Positions 26,822 through 35,188 of a stretch of 64,000 nucleotides of DNA are shown piece after piece. Below the pieces are notes generated by a model, which was not told the DNA's origin, did not search any database, and saw only the letters and a list, made by a program, of their open reading frames with translations. Where the stretch lies: positions 62,001 through 126,000 of the forward strand of contig NZ_KZ826484.1 of assembly GCF_003205515.1 (NCBI RefSeq), given 5' to 3'. The position numbers were made by a program, and so were the translations under genes. Positions within the stretch are counted from its first letter, which is position 1; each line of letters opens with the position of its first letter. Source of the DNA: Litorivita pollutaquae. Its GTDB lineage: Bacteria; Pseudomonadota; Alphaproteobacteria; Rhodobacterales; Rhodobacteraceae.

Positions 26822-27934
26822 ATGCTGCGCGTTTTTGCTGTTATACTATTGGTTCTGGGAACGGGCTGCGCTGATCGTACCATGACCACATTGGTGCCCG
26901 AGGCGCTGGAAATTGGCACGGTTTATCCCGTGTTCGTGGCCACATCCCGTGCCCGCGATGATCGCGGCGTTTTTGGCAAAGACCGCAGTCGGACATTGAA
27001 TTTCACCGAACTGAAGGTCTCTGTACCGCCTGAGCACGAGGCAGGAAAAATTCGCGCCGCCTCGACCCGCCCCGACCCACAGCGTCAGTTTACCATCGCC
27101 GCCGAAGACGATTTTGACGGCGAGAGCGAATTTATTAATGCCCTGTCTAAGCGCATAAAATCACAGCCCAAGGGCAACCGCGAAGTCACAATCTACGTGC
27201 ATGGCTATAACAATAGCTTTTCCGATGGGGCCTTCCGAATTACGCAATTGATGCACGACATCGAACTGCCCGGTACGGCGGTGCATTACTCTTGGCCCTC
27301 GGCGGCAAATCCTTTGGGCTACACCCATGACCGCGACAGCATGCTGTTCGCCCGCGACGGGTTGGAAAAGCTGTTGCGCGATGTGCAAAAAGCAGGGCCA
27401 ACCAGCATCATTTTGATTGGGCACTCGATGGGCACGCTCTTGGTGATGGAGGCCCTGCGACAGATCGAAATTGGCACCCCTGGATGGTCAGAAAACCGGT
27501 TGAGCGGTGTTATCTTGATCTCTCCTGATATTGATCTTGATCTCTTTCGCACCCAAGCAGACCGTATCGCGGACCTGCCACAGCCCTTCGCCATTTTCGT
27601 CTCTGAGCGCGACCGCGCATTGCGGCTTTCTGCCCGACTGAACGGAAGCTCAAAACGTTTGGGCAATCTGGAAGACCCCGATGAGCTGGCCGAATATCCG
27701 GTCACGATCGTGGATGTCAGCGAATTTGCGAACAGTGCAGATGGACACTTCACCTTTGGCACCTCGCCGACTTTGATCGCATTGCTCAAGGGGGCCGTCG
27801 ATTTGGAAAAAGCCTTCCAATCGGATCGTGCTGGTATGGCGGGGCTATTGCCCGGCACGGCCCTCAATGTGCGCAACGCGACACAATTGATCCTGTCGCC
27901 GGCCTTGGCATTGGCCTTGCCCAACACCCAGTAA
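26822..27934 (+). CDS. Alpha/beta hydrolase lipoprotein (DUF900 family)
   Basis: 370-residue predicted lipoprotein: signal MLRVFAVILLVLGTGC with lipobox LGTGC (Cys16). The DUF900 / COG4782 esterase-like core follows: VYPVFVATSRARDD, VTIYVHGYNNSF (oxyanion strand), VHYSWPSAANPLGYTHDRDSM and the nucleophile elbow IGHSMGTLLVMEAL with catalytic Ser. A DGHFTFG His completes the triad. It probably acts at the cell envelope; the substrate is unknown. Start 26822 has GGGAGCG before it and gives the lipoprotein signal; an ATG ten codons earlier would disturb it. It stands alone after hslU (61 bp) and is convergent with smr. Confidence 0.85.
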   Translation: MLRVFAVILLVLGTGCADRTMTTLVPEALEIGTVYPVFVATSRARDDRGVFGKDRSRTLNFTELKVSVPPEHEAGKIRAASTRPDPQRQFTIAAEDDFDGESEFINALSKRIKSQPKGNREVTIYVHGYNNSFSDGAFRITQLMHDIELPGTAVHYSWPSAANPLGYTHDRDSMLFARDGLEKLLRDVQKAGPTSIILIGHSMGTLLVMEALRQIEIGTPGWSENRLSGVILISPDIDLDLFRTQADRIADLPQPFAIFVSERDRALRLSARLNGSSKRLGNLEDPDELAEYPVTIVDVSEFANSADGHFTFGTSPTLIALLKGAVDLEKAFQSDRAGMAGLLPGTALNVRNATQLILSPALALALPNTQ

Positions 27935-27963
27935 ATCAGGGCCGACCTTTTCCGCCCGCGCCG

Positions 27964-28551
27964 CTAACGCCGCTGAAGGTAAACGTAATACGCGCCGCCT
28001 CCGCCGTGCTTCAGATGTGCTTCGGAGATTTGCAAGACCACCGAAGACAGGGGCGCCATCGCCAACCATTGCGGGACGTTGTGGCGCAAAACGCCGTGGC
28101 GCACGGGGATCGGCCCGCCGTCATCGCGGTTTTTGCCCTTGCCGGTCACCACAAGAACCAAGCGTTTGCCATCGGCATGCGCGGTCAGGATAAACCGCGT
28201 CAACGCGGGATGCGCTTGCGCCATTGTCATCCCGTGCAGATCAAGTTTACCTTCAGGGCGCATTTTGCCACGCTTGAGACGCGCAAAGGCCTTTTTGTCC
28301 ATGCGCAACGGCGCGGCGGCAATCCGGTCCTGTACCGGCGGTAGCAAATCATGCCCGGCCGCATGCCTTTGTGCCTTTGCTCCAAGCGTGAAATCCTTAT
28401 GGGGCTGGATGGTCCGTTGCGGTTTTGGTTTCGGATGTGGCGGGTGCGGTTCCGGTCCCTTTGTCGCGCGTTTTGGAGTCAAGCGTTCCGCTGTATCTGC
28501 CACCTGTTGCCAAAGCTCGATCTCATCGGGGCGCAGCCGGCGACGGGTCAT
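27964..28551 (-). CDS. Smr-domain protein
   Basis: 195-residue Smr/MutS2 C-terminal-domain protein (SmrA-like). The N-terminal third is basic and Pro-rich (PEPHPPHPKPKPQRTIQPH). The Smr domain follows with LDLHGMTMAQA near 102-112, VVTGKGKNRDDGG near 135 and the C-terminal ISEAHLKHGGGGAYYVYLQR. Such domains have DNA or RNA nicking activity, and the physiological role in alphaproteobacteria is not established. It overlaps mltA by four bases and is the last gene of the leftward timA-mltA-smr group. Confidence 0.88.
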   Translation of the reverse strand: MTRRRLRPDEIELWQQVADTAERLTPKRATKGPEPHPPHPKPKPQRTIQPHKDFTLGAKAQRHAAGHDLLPPVQDRIAAAPLRMDKKAFARLKRGKMRPEGKLDLHGMTMAQAHPALTRFILTAHADGKRLVLVVTGKGKNRDDGGPIPVRHGVLRHNVPQWLAMAPLSSVVLQISEAHLKHGGGGAYYVYLQRR

Positions 28552-29603
28552 TGGTATGCCTCCGCCAACCCGGTTGCCATTGGTTTGGGCAGCAATACCA
28601 CCATACGCCCGCTGTCGTTCAAACGGCCTGCGGCATGTCCGGCCACCTCGCCGGTGCCAAAAAAGAGATCGGCGCGCTGCGCGCCCTTGATCGCAGATCC
28701 GGTGTCTTGCGCCACCATCAAGCGGCGCACAGGATGGGCGCCGTCTTTCTCAACCCACACCGGCGCACCAAGCGGCGTGATCGCCGGATCAACAGCAATG
28801 CTGCGATGGGCCGTGACCGAAACCCCCATCGCGCCGATCGGGCCTTGGTCTTCGGACACCTCGGTGACGTCACGGAAAAATACATAGGACGGATTGTGCA
28901 GCAACAGCTGCGCCCCCTCCACTGGATGGGCCCGCAGCCAGATTTTTAGAGCATCGGCCGAAAGGTCGGCAGCCGCAAACGTGCCACGCCGGACCAATTC
29001 GCGCCCGATCGAATAATATGGATGGCCATTTTTGCCCGCATAGCCAAGACGCATATAGTCACCGTCGCCAAAATGGATGCGCCCCGAACCTTGAACTTGC
29101 AGGAAGAAATGATCGACAGGGTCTTCTATCCAGGCCAGTTCCAACCCGCGATTTTCCAATACGCCGCTTCTCAATATCTCGCGGCGGCTGAACCATGGGC
29201 CGTCGGTTCCCACCTCAGGCGGCAAAGCATAAACCGGATGTGAAAAACGCGCGGACGGCGCCCGAGCACCGTCGATCTCCGGCTCATAATAACCGGTAAA
29301 CAACGGCGGTTTGCTGTCACGGATAAGGGTCGGGTGGAAATGATCTTCGAAAAATGCGCGGGGATGTGCCGCATCGTCTGCACCGGCGCATATCGCGGCC
29401 CAGTCTGGCGCTACGAGCGCATCGCAGCTGTTCTTAAAGATCTGTAGAGCGACAGCATAATCGTCCTCGCCCCACCCATCCAGATCATCGAACGATAGGA
29501 TATCATAGGATATTCCATTTGCGCGCTGCACGGCATCACCAAAAGCAGCAGGGGCGATAACGGCGGCGGTACAAAGCCCCGCCGCGACCGCCCGCCACGT
29601 CAT
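28548..29603 (-). CDS. mltA: Membrane-bound lytic murein transglycosylase A
   Basis: 351-residue secreted MltA: signal peptide MTWRAVAAGLCTAAVIAPAAFG, then the MltA barrel with FTGYYEPEIDGARAP and FFLQVQGSGRIHFGDG. The C-terminal 3D domain reads VAQDTGSAIKGAQRADLFFGTGEVAGHAAGRL, holding the catalytic Asp region. It cleaves peptidoglycan glycan strands to 1,6-anhydroMurNAc products in the periplasm, which the AmgK-MurU route elsewhere in this window could salvage. There is no lipobox Cys at the processed end, so it may be soluble despite the name. It overlaps timA at its start and smr at its end. Confidence 0.93.
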   Translation of the reverse strand: MTWRAVAAGLCTAAVIAPAAFGDAVQRANGISYDILSFDDLDGWGEDDYAVALQIFKNSCDALVAPDWAAICAGADDAAHPRAFFEDHFHPTLIRDSKPPLFTGYYEPEIDGARAPSARFSHPVYALPPEVGTDGPWFSRREILRSGVLENRGLELAWIEDPVDHFFLQVQGSGRIHFGDGDYMRLGYAGKNGHPYYSIGRELVRRGTFAAADLSADALKIWLRAHPVEGAQLLLHNPSYVFFRDVTEVSEDQGPIGAMGVSVTAHRSIAVDPAITPLGAPVWVEKDGAHPVRRLMVAQDTGSAIKGAQRADLFFGTGEVAGHAAGRLNDSGRMVVLLPKPMATGLAEAYQ

Positions 29604-30259
29604 TCACCTGTCGCGACAAGTATCCAGTTCGGATCGTCCGCGCCCATGTGCCGCTCAAAGCTCCAGACATCACGCTGGCGTTTGACCTTGCCGTCTTTGC
29701 CTTCGATGATATCGCCTTCGTTGTCGCGCACGATTGAGGTCAATTCGCCGGTGAAGCGAACATCCAATAAGGCGCGCCCTGTTTCTTCTTCGAAGAGCGC
29801 ATCTTCAAGCCCCATTTCGCGCAGCCCGACAAATTCCGCCTCGATGGTCAGACCCTGCGCCCGGCGTGCTTCGACAACCTCGGCAAAGGTCTCGTAAACC
29901 TCTTCGCTAAGAAACGGTTTGATTTCAGCAAGTTCACCACGTTCAAACCCCATGAGGATCATCTCGTACGCGCCGCGTGCACCTTGCAAAAATTCACCGA
30001 CGTTAAAGCTCGGCTCGGCGGTTTTCATCGCGGCCAGAGCCTTGGCAGCGGCGCTGTCTGCGGCAACGTGATCGGTGATATCGCGGTCGGGTCCGCCTTC
30101 GATGACTTCGAAATCGGGGCGTCCCGATACCGCATCGGCGGTTTTTGGCAACACCGGCTTCTCGAAACCCTCGCGGGTGCCGAGCACATTTTTCAGGCGC
30201 AAAATCAGGAAGATGGCAATGCCAGCCAGAACCAGAAGCTGAATGATAGGGGCGTTCAT
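29600..30259 (-). CDS. Tim44/TimA domain protein
   Basis: 219-residue inner-membrane protein of the TIM44-like family: an N-terminal transmembrane helix (IIQLLVLAGIAIFLILRL, about 5-22), a charged linker and the C-terminal Tim44-like domain (FLQGARGAYEMILMGFERGELAEIKPFLSEEVYETF, ...). In Caulobacter the homologue TimA is an inner-membrane protein; the mitochondrial relative works in protein import. The role here is unknown. It starts the smr-mltA-timA group, divergent from fxsA, and sits near secB as in other alphaproteobacteria. Confidence 0.87.
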   Translation of the reverse strand: MNAPIIQLLVLAGIAIFLILRLKNVLGTREGFEKPVLPKTADAVSGRPDFEVIEGGPDRDITDHVAADSAAAKALAAMKTAEPSFNVGEFLQGARGAYEMILMGFERGELAEIKPFLSEEVYETFAEVVEARRAQGLTIEAEFVGLREMGLEDALFEEETGRALLDVRFTGELTSIVRDNEGDIIEGKDGKVKRQRDVWSFERHMGADDPNWILVATGE

Positions 30260-30381
30260 GTGATACCTCGTCTAGGGGCAGGGCATGGAAACCCGGCGTG
30301 CTTGCTCCTATGTAGGGATTGAGCGGGGCCAAGTCCACCATGCCAGCGTAAATGAGGCCCGCGTAATTGAGGAGAGTCCCC

Positions 30382-30885
30382 ATGTGGCTATTGATTGCCT
30401 TTATCGCCGTGCCCCTGATTGAGATCACATTGTTTTTGCAAGTTGGTGGAGTGATCGGGACATTGCCAACGCTTGGGTTGGTGTTACTGACCGCTGTTGT
30501 TGGACATCAGTTGATGAAACAACAAGGTGCATTGGCGATGGGTGATGTGCGCAAATCCTTGGCCGATATGCGCGACCCAACCGAACCTTTGGCGCATGGG
30601 GCGATGATCCTTGTGGCCGGGGTCTTATTGCTAACTCCGGGGTTTTTCACGGATGCGGTTGGCATTGCATTGCTGCTGCCGCCGGTTCGGCGGGCGGTGA
30701 TGCGCGAGGTCCGCAAACGGGTGAAAGTGGCACAATTCGATATGGGCGCCGCTGGCATGGGCGACTCCGGGCCGGTCAACCGGGGACCGGCGGCGCAAGG
30801 CGGTGACATTATCGATGTAGAATTTACCGAGATCGATCCCGACAAACGCCCGACGCATCGGCCTTCGGGTTGGACCAAGCATTGA
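30382..30885 (+). CDS. fxsA: FxsA family membrane protein
   Basis: 167-residue inner-membrane protein: hydrophobic N-terminus MWLLIAFIAVPLIEITLFLQVGG with the conserved PLIE motif, two more helices (TLGLVLLTAVVG and AMILVAGVLLLTPGFFTDAVGIALLLPPVR) and a basic then Gly-rich cytoplasmic tail. FxsA was first known for suppressing phage T7 exclusion by F plasmid; its normal role is unclear. Start 30382 follows GAGGAGA. It diverges from timA, and secB lies 78 bp downstream. Confidence 0.92.
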   Translation: MWLLIAFIAVPLIEITLFLQVGGVIGTLPTLGLVLLTAVVGHQLMKQQGALAMGDVRKSLADMRDPTEPLAHGAMILVAGVLLLTPGFFTDAVGIALLLPPVRRAVMREVRKRVKVAQFDMGAAGMGDSGPVNRGPAAQGGDIIDVEFTEIDPDKRPTHRPSGWTKH

Positions 30886-30895
30886 TCGCTTTCGG

Positions 30896-30924
30896 TTGAG
30901 ACAGTGCGGCCATCCTGCTAAGGC
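30896..30924 (+). promoter_or_regulatory. Possible secB promoter
   Basis: TTGAGA (30896-30901), 17-base spacer, TAAGGC (30919-30924), 40 bases before the secB start. Good -35, weak -10. Confidence 0.3.
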
Positions 30925-30963
30925 TATAGCGATTTTATCAAAACCCCTTGGGAGACGACAGCA

Positions 30964-31449
30964 ATGGCCGAAAATGGCAACGGCGCGGCACCGGAAATGC
31001 CCCAGATCAAAATGAACATCCTGACCCAATACATTCGCGACATGTCGTTCGAAAACGTGTTGGCGCAAAAGGGTGGCAAGGGCAACGTGCAACCGGATGT
31101 TCAGGTGCAAGTCAATCTTGACGCGAAACCGCGCGAAGCCGCCAATCAATTCGAAGTTGTGACCAAATTGGTTGTGACCTCCTCTGATAAAACCACTAAA
31201 GACACGCTGTTCCTCTTGGAAATCGAATATGCCGGTGTGTTCAACATCGAAGGCGTGCCCGAAGAGCAAATGCACCCGTTTTTGTTAATCGAATGCCCGC
31301 GCCTGACGTTCCCGTTCTTGCGCCGCATCGTATCGGATGTCACACGCGATGGTGGCTTCCCGCCGCTGAACCTCGACAACATTGATTTCGTGCAACTCTA
31401 CCGTGCCGAAATTGCGCGCCGCCAACAAGAAACGGCACCTGTGTCCTAA
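30964..31449 (+). CDS. secB: Protein-export chaperone SecB
   Basis: 161-residue tetrameric cytosolic chaperone that keeps preproteins unfolded and delivers them to SecA. It is recognised by MNILTQYIRDMSFENVLA near 17-34, VQVNLDAKPRE, EYAGVFNIEGVPEEQMHPFLLIECPRLTFPFLRRIVSDVTRDGGFPPL and NIDFVQLYR at the end. Start 30964 has GGGAG 7-8 bases upstream. It is convergent with dnaQ (35-bp gap) and lies in the conserved secB-dnaQ-coaE-aroE-maf neighbourhood left of oriC. Confidence 0.96.
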   Translation: MAENGNGAAPEMPQIKMNILTQYIRDMSFENVLAQKGGKGNVQPDVQVQVNLDAKPREAANQFEVVTKLVVTSSDKTTKDTLFLLEIEYAGVFNIEGVPEEQMHPFLLIECPRLTFPFLRRIVSDVTRDGGFPPLNLDNIDFVQLYRAEIARRQQETAPVS

Positions 31450-31483
31450 TTGCTTTAACCCGTGAACCGTGACCGTTCCCGTG

Positions 31484-32170
31484 TTATTTCAACCACATCG
31501 CGCCGTCGCCCATCGCCTCGATAAAGGCTGCATGGGCGGCGGCTTCTTCGTCGGTGAGGCGCGAGGGCAGGGGCACAGGGCGCGGGGTCGGTCGCCAATC
31601 GCTTTGGGTTTGCACCCGGTCGTTGTCATCGCGCACCGCGCCAAGCCCGAAATCAGGTTGCCGCCCGCCGATTAATTCAAGATAGACCTCAGCAAGAATT
31701 TCACTATCGAGCAACGCGCCGTGCAATGTCCGATTGGAATTGTCGATGCCGAAACGCCGACACAGCGCGTCCAGAGACGCAGGCGATCCGGGGAATTTTT
31801 TGCGCGCAATCGCCAGCGTATCGAGCGATTGACTCATCGGCAAAAGCGGCAGGCCCATCCATTTCAATTCCGCATTGAGAAATTTCATATCAAAGCTGGC
31901 GTTGTGGATCACCAATTTTGCATCCCCGACAAAATCCAGAAAATCCTGCCCGATTTTGGCAAAGACTGGCTTGTCACGCAAAAATTCGTCTCCCAATCCG
32001 TGCACCTCAAAGGCGCCTTGAGGCATGGAGCGTTCGGGATTGATATATTGATGATAGGTCTGGCCAGTCGGCATATGATTATAAAGCTCGACACACCCAA
32101 TTTCGACAATCCGGTCGCCGCTTTCGGGCTCGAAGCCGGTGGTTTCCGTGTCCAATACGATCTCACGCAT
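31484..32170 (-). CDS. dnaQ: DNA polymerase III epsilon subunit (proofreading)
   Basis: 228-residue 3'-5' exonuclease of the replicative polymerase. DEDDh motifs: REIVLDTETTGFEP (Exo I) near 3-15, LVIHNASFDMKFLNAEL (Exo II) near 93-109, and TLHGALLDSEILAEVYLEL (Exo III, catalytic His/Asp) near 153-171. The ATG at 32170 is preferred over the GTG one codon earlier. The start overlaps the coaE stop. It is the last gene of the leftward maf-aroE-coaE-dnaQ operon that leaves oriC. Confidence 0.95.
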   Translation of the reverse strand: MREIVLDTETTGFEPESGDRIVEIGCVELYNHMPTGQTYHQYINPERSMPQGAFEVHGLGDEFLRDKPVFAKIGQDFLDFVGDAKLVIHNASFDMKFLNAELKWMGLPLLPMSQSLDTLAIARKKFPGSPASLDALCRRFGIDNSNRTLHGALLDSEILAEVYLELIGGRQPDFGLGAVRDDNDRVQTQSDWRPTPRPVPLPSRLTDEEAAAHAAFIEAMGDGAMWLK

Positions 32171-32756
32171 CACGCATCCGCCTTTTTACATCGGTGACAA
32201 TATCTTGCACCTGCGCGCGCGCATGCTCAAGCGTATCGGTGATGATCACGTAATCGCTGCGGGCGCATTTTTCGTCATTGGGCATCTGTTTGGCGCGGAT
32301 CGCTTCGAATTGCGCAAGGCTCATCGTGCCGCGGTCCATAACGCGTTTTTGTTGAAGTTCCGGTGATACAGAGACACATGCAACCGCATCCATCCGTTTT
32401 TCACCTCCGGTTTCAAACATCAACGGAATATCGTAGACGAGGATTTCTGCCTCGGCATTTGCGGCAAAGGCAGCCCGATCCTCAGCCAAAAGCGGATGCA
32501 CGATTTTTTCGATCCGGGTAAGGGCAGACGCATCGGCTGCGATGATGTCTTTGAGACGGTTGCGCGACACTGCGCCCTCTTCAATCGCCGCAGGGAAGGC
32601 TGCCGCCATGGGCGCAACCGCTGCGCCGCCTTGGGCATAAAGACGGTGCACGGCGGCGTCGGCATCCCAAACCGCGCAGCCGGCCTCGGCAAACATTGCC
32701 GCAGTGGTAGATTTGCCCATTCCAATGGAGCCGGTGAGACCAAGACGGAAGCTCAT
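32163..32756 (-). CDS. coaE: Dephospho-CoA kinase
   Basis: 197-residue kinase of the last step of coenzyme A synthesis, phosphorylating the ribose 3'-OH of dephospho-CoA. P-loop LTGSIGMGKSTTAAMF near 5-20, the lid/CoA-binding WDADAAVHRLY, VYDIPLMFETGGEKRMD near 103 and VMDRGTMSLAQFEAIRAKQM near 135. The ATG at 32756 (MSFRLGLTGSIG) is preferred over a frame extending 18 codons further because it is the family N-terminus. It overlaps aroE upstream by four bases and dnaQ downstream. Confidence 0.94.
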   Translation of the reverse strand: MSFRLGLTGSIGMGKSTTAAMFAEAGCAVWDADAAVHRLYAQGGAAVAPMAAAFPAAIEEGAVSRNRLKDIIAADASALTRIEKIVHPLLAEDRAAFAANAEAEILVYDIPLMFETGGEKRMDAVACVSVSPELQQKRVMDRGTMSLAQFEAIRAKQMPNDEKCARSDYVIITDTLEHARAQVQDIVTDVKRRMRDA

Positions 32757-33580
32757 CGCAAAGCCGCCGCACGCGCTGCGCTGTCGACCTCGGGGCGTTG
32801 CCCGAACCACCTCTCAAACGCGGGGACGGCCTGATGCAGTAGCATTCCCAAGCCATCGACCGTTGTGCATCCGGCTGCCTCTGCCTCCAATAACAAATGT
32901 GTCTTGAGCGGCGCATAAACGAGATCGGTGACCACAGCGGATTTTTGCAACCCGTCAAGCGGCACGCGCAAGTCGGGCTTACCCATCATTCCAAGAGACG
33001 TAGTATTGACCACAAGGCTTGCATCTTCAAGAATGTTACCCGCCTGCACCCAATCGACCACGGTCAAACGTTTGCCAAAATCATCTTGCAGTTTTTCCGC
33101 GCGGACCTTGGTCCGGTTGGAGATCAGGATTTCGGGCACACCAACGTCGAGCAAAGCCGCCACAACCGCCCGCGCCGCGCCACCTGCACCCAGAACCGCC
33201 GCCGGTGCGGCTTTGGGATCCCAATCCGGTGCGCCTTGGCGTAGGTTTTCGATAAAGCCAAAACCATCGGTATTGTCGGCGTGAATTTTCCCGTCCTTCC
33301 GAAAAATCAACGTATTGGCGGCGCCGATCAATGTGGCCCGGTCGGTGATCAAATCGGCGATCTGCATTACATGCTCTTTATGCGGCACCGTAATATTAAC
33401 CCCGACAAATCCCATTTTAGGTAAGGTTTTCAACACGTTTTCCAGATCGTCAGACATCACATCCATCGGAATGTAATAGCCCTGTAACCCATGCATTTTG
33501 AGCCAATGTTGATGCAACTGTGGTGATTTTGAATGGGCTATCGGATGGCCAATCACACCGGCCAATGGGATACGATTCAT
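32753..33580 (-). CDS. aroE: Shikimate dehydrogenase
   Basis: 275-residue NADPH-dependent enzyme of the shikimate pathway (3-dehydroshikimate to shikimate). The substrate site is HPIAHSKSPQLH near 11-22 and NITVPHKE with the catalytic Lys near 66. ADNTDGFGF lies near 102, the NADP-binding VLGAGGAARAVVAALLD near 128, and NTTSLGM and DGLGMLLHQ towards the C-terminus. The ATG at 33580 is chosen; one base separates it from the maf stop. Part of the leftward maf-aroE-coaE-dnaQ operon. Confidence 0.95.
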   Translation of the reverse strand: MNRIPLAGVIGHPIAHSKSPQLHQHWLKMHGLQGYYIPMDVMSDDLENVLKTLPKMGFVGVNITVPHKEHVMQIADLITDRATLIGAANTLIFRKDGKIHADNTDGFGFIENLRQGAPDWDPKAAPAAVLGAGGAARAVVAALLDVGVPEILISNRTKVRAEKLQDDFGKRLTVVDWVQAGNILEDASLVVNTTSLGMMGKPDLRVPLDGLQKSAVVTDLVYAPLKTHLLLEAEAAGCTTVDGLGMLLHQAVPAFERWFGQRPEVDSAARAAALR

Positions 33581-33581
33581 G

Positions 33582-34178
33582 TTAAGTCTCCAGATCGCCG
33601 CGCAGGCTGAGATAAGAAAGCAGTTCAAGCAAAGGCATGCCCAGCACTGTAAAATAGTCGCCATCAACACGGGAAAACAAGCGCACGCCTTCTTCTTCGA
33701 GCTTATAACCGCCGACACTATGGCGGATGCTCTCCCAATTTCGGGTCAAATATGCGTCAAGGTATGTATCGGAAATGTCGCGCATTTGCATTCGCACCAC
33801 ACCGATATGTCGCCAAAGCGGTTTGCCATTCTCACATATCACCGCAGCCGAAAGCAATTGATGCTTGGCACCAGATAACGCCCGCAATTGCGTCTTCGCG
33901 TCTGCGCGGTCTTTGGGTTTGGAATAGAGTGTTCCCGCGTGATCCAACACTTGATCCGATCCGATCACCAAGGCGTCGGGGTGCTTTTCGCTTACCTTTC
34001 GGGCCTTCATTTCGGCCAATGTGTCGGCAATGTCGCGCGGGCTGGCCCCTTCGGCCAATAATGCATCGCGGATCATATCCTCGTCGATCCGCGGCTTAAT
34101 CACCTCGAAGACAGCACCGGCATTGCGGAGCATTTTTGCCCGTATGTCCGAGCCCGACGCGAGGATGATTTTTACCAT
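33582..34178 (-). CDS. maf: Maf-family nucleotide pyrophosphatase
   Basis: 198-residue Maf/YceF/YhdE-family enzyme that hydrolyses nucleoside triphosphates such as dTTP, UTP or modified bases to monophosphates (house-cleaning). Family signatures: IILASGSDIRAKMLRNAG at the N-terminus, ARKVSEKHPDALVIGSDQVL near 60-80 with the metal-binding Asp, and GGYKLEEEGVRLFSRVDGDYFTVLGMPLLEL towards the end. Substrate class cannot be read with certainty. It is the first gene leftwards of the candidate oriC, the position the Maf protein has in Caulobacter. Confidence 0.93.
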   Translation of the reverse strand: MVKIILASGSDIRAKMLRNAGAVFEVIKPRIDEDMIRDALLAEGASPRDIADTLAEMKARKVSEKHPDALVIGSDQVLDHAGTLYSKPKDRADAKTQLRALSGAKHQLLSAAVICENGKPLWRHIGVVRMQMRDISDTYLDAYLTRNWESIRHSVGGYKLEEEGVRLFSRVDGDYFTVLGMPLLELLSYLSLRGDLET

Positions 34179-34201
34179 TTCATATGCCTGCCCATATCAT
34201 C

Positions 34202-34210
34202 TGTGTATAA
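34202..34210 (-). other. DnaA box
   Basis: TGTGTATAA on the plus strand, i.e. TTATACACA on the minus strand, fits TTATNCACA. Confidence 0.55.
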
Positions 34211-34276
34211 CTCAGTGGAGGAGTGAACGGACTGTTTACGAATACTTAGCGTATAAATCTAGGCATGCTGTCGCTC

Positions 34277-34285
34277 TGTGGACAG
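34277..34285 (-). other. Weak DnaA box
   Basis: TGTGGACAG, i.e. CTGTCCACA on the minus strand, two differences from TTATCCACA. Confidence 0.35.
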
Positions 34286-34383
34286 ACCGAATGTTTCAGC
34301 CGGTCCCAACCGGGTTTTCCAACAGGGGTAAGAGTAACTTTGTCTATGTGAACGAAGTGCTAATTCCGGTCTTACCCCATAGA

Positions 34384-34392
34384 TTATCCACA
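34384..34392 (+). other. Perfect DnaA box
   Basis: TTATCCACA exactly, followed by an AT-rich stretch starting about 10 bases downstream. Confidence 0.75.
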
Positions 34393-34483
34393 GATGGATC
34401 CTGAATTTAAGTAATATATTTCAATTTCATACCCTCAGGTAATCGCAATATATCCCATGGTATAGCGCAACAGTTCTCCCGAT

Positions 34484-34492
34484 GTGGAGAAG
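34484..34492 (-). other. DnaA box-like site
   Basis: TGTGGAGAA, i.e. TTCTCCACA on the minus strand, one difference from TTATCCACA. Confidence 0.4.
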
Positions 34493-34507
34493 CCTTGTAG
34501 AACGCAA

Positions 34508-34516
34508 TAATCCACT
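34508..34516 (+). other. Weak DnaA box
   Basis: TAATCCACT, two differences from TTATCCACA. Just before the pyrimidine-rich AT tract. Confidence 0.3.
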
Positions 34517-34598
34517 GCTTTGGGGTTTCCCTACTTCATCATCATCCTTTTTCTTTTCTTTATTTATTTATATGGAGATCCCGAAAGGGAGCTTTGAA

Positions 34599-35051
34599 AT
34601 GATCGGTGATTTTCTAGCAGGGATCTATCCCTGGACCAAAGCGCTACACGTCATGTCAGTGATATCTTGGATGGCAGGATTGTTTTATTTGCCGCGTTTG
34701 TTTGTGCATCACACCGAACAGATTGCCAAAGGCGACAAGGCCGAAGAAGTTTTCATCGGAATGGAAACCAAACTGTTACGTGTGATTATGAATCCGGCGA
34801 TGATTGCGACTTGGGTGTTTGGGTTGATGTTGGTGTTTACCCCCGGAATCGTGGATTGGTCGATGGTCTGGCCGTGGACCAAAGCCGCGTCGGTTCTTGT
34901 CATGACCTGGTTTCATCATTGGCTTGGCTACCGACGCAAGGATTTCCTTCGGGGTGAGAACACCGTGAGCGGTCGGCACTACCGAATGATGAATGAAGTT
35001 CCAACGCTGCTGATGATGGTAATCGTGCTTTCGGTTATTGTGAAATTCTAA
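34599..35051 (+). CDS. hemJ: HemJ-type protoporphyrinogen IX oxidase
   Basis: 150-residue integral membrane protein of the UPF0093/HemJ family, which oxidises protoporphyrinogen IX to protoporphyrin IX in heme and bacteriochlorophyll synthesis. Four hydrophobic helices; conserved KALHVMSVISWMAGLFYLPRLFVHH with the heme-binding His near residue 15, and an invariant Lys/Trp environment (WTKAASVLVMTWFHHWLG). Start 34599 (MIGDFLAGIYPW) has GGGAG 8 bases upstream and a small CCC-GAAA-GGG hairpin around that site; an ATG at 34572 (MEIPKGSFEM) is possible. It faces oriC and precedes rho. Confidence 0.9.
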   Translation: MIGDFLAGIYPWTKALHVMSVISWMAGLFYLPRLFVHHTEQIAKGDKAEEVFIGMETKLLRVIMNPAMIATWVFGLMLVFTPGIVDWSMVWPWTKAASVLVMTWFHHWLGYRRKDFLRGENTVSGRHYRMMNEVPTLLMMVIVLSVIVKF

Positions 35052-35068
35052 GCGATGCTCTGCTTTCG

Positions 35069-35097
35069 TTGACTTGGCCTTTGCAGCCGCTTATGTA
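35069..35097 (+). promoter_or_regulatory. Sigma-70 promoter of rho
   Basis: TTGACT (35069-35074), 17-base spacer, TATGTA (35092-35097). This leaves a leader of roughly 85 bases before the rho start, long enough for autoregulation as known for rho genes. Confidence 0.55.
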
Positions 35098-35188
35098 GCG
35101 ATCAACCAGCCCGTCCGGGCATCGTGTTTTTCCAGATCAAATTATGACGCGCCATCGTTACGGGTGGTTTACGTGTCGAGGTATGCCC

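Larger units (their letters stand above)
34180..34598. other. Candidate chromosomal replication origin (oriC)
   Basis: A 420-bp gap between maf (leftwards) and hemJ (rightwards), from which genes on both sides are transcribed away. It holds a perfect DnaA box (34384-34392) and several close ones (34202-34210, 34277-34285, 34484-34492, 34508-34516). AT-rich tracts, at about 34400-34436 and the pyrimidine/AT stretch 34530-34572, could be the unwinding element. Location is analogous to Caulobacter oriC (between hemE and the maf side), and the parA/parB genes and parS sites are within 8 kb. There is no gene in it. Confidence 0.7.
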
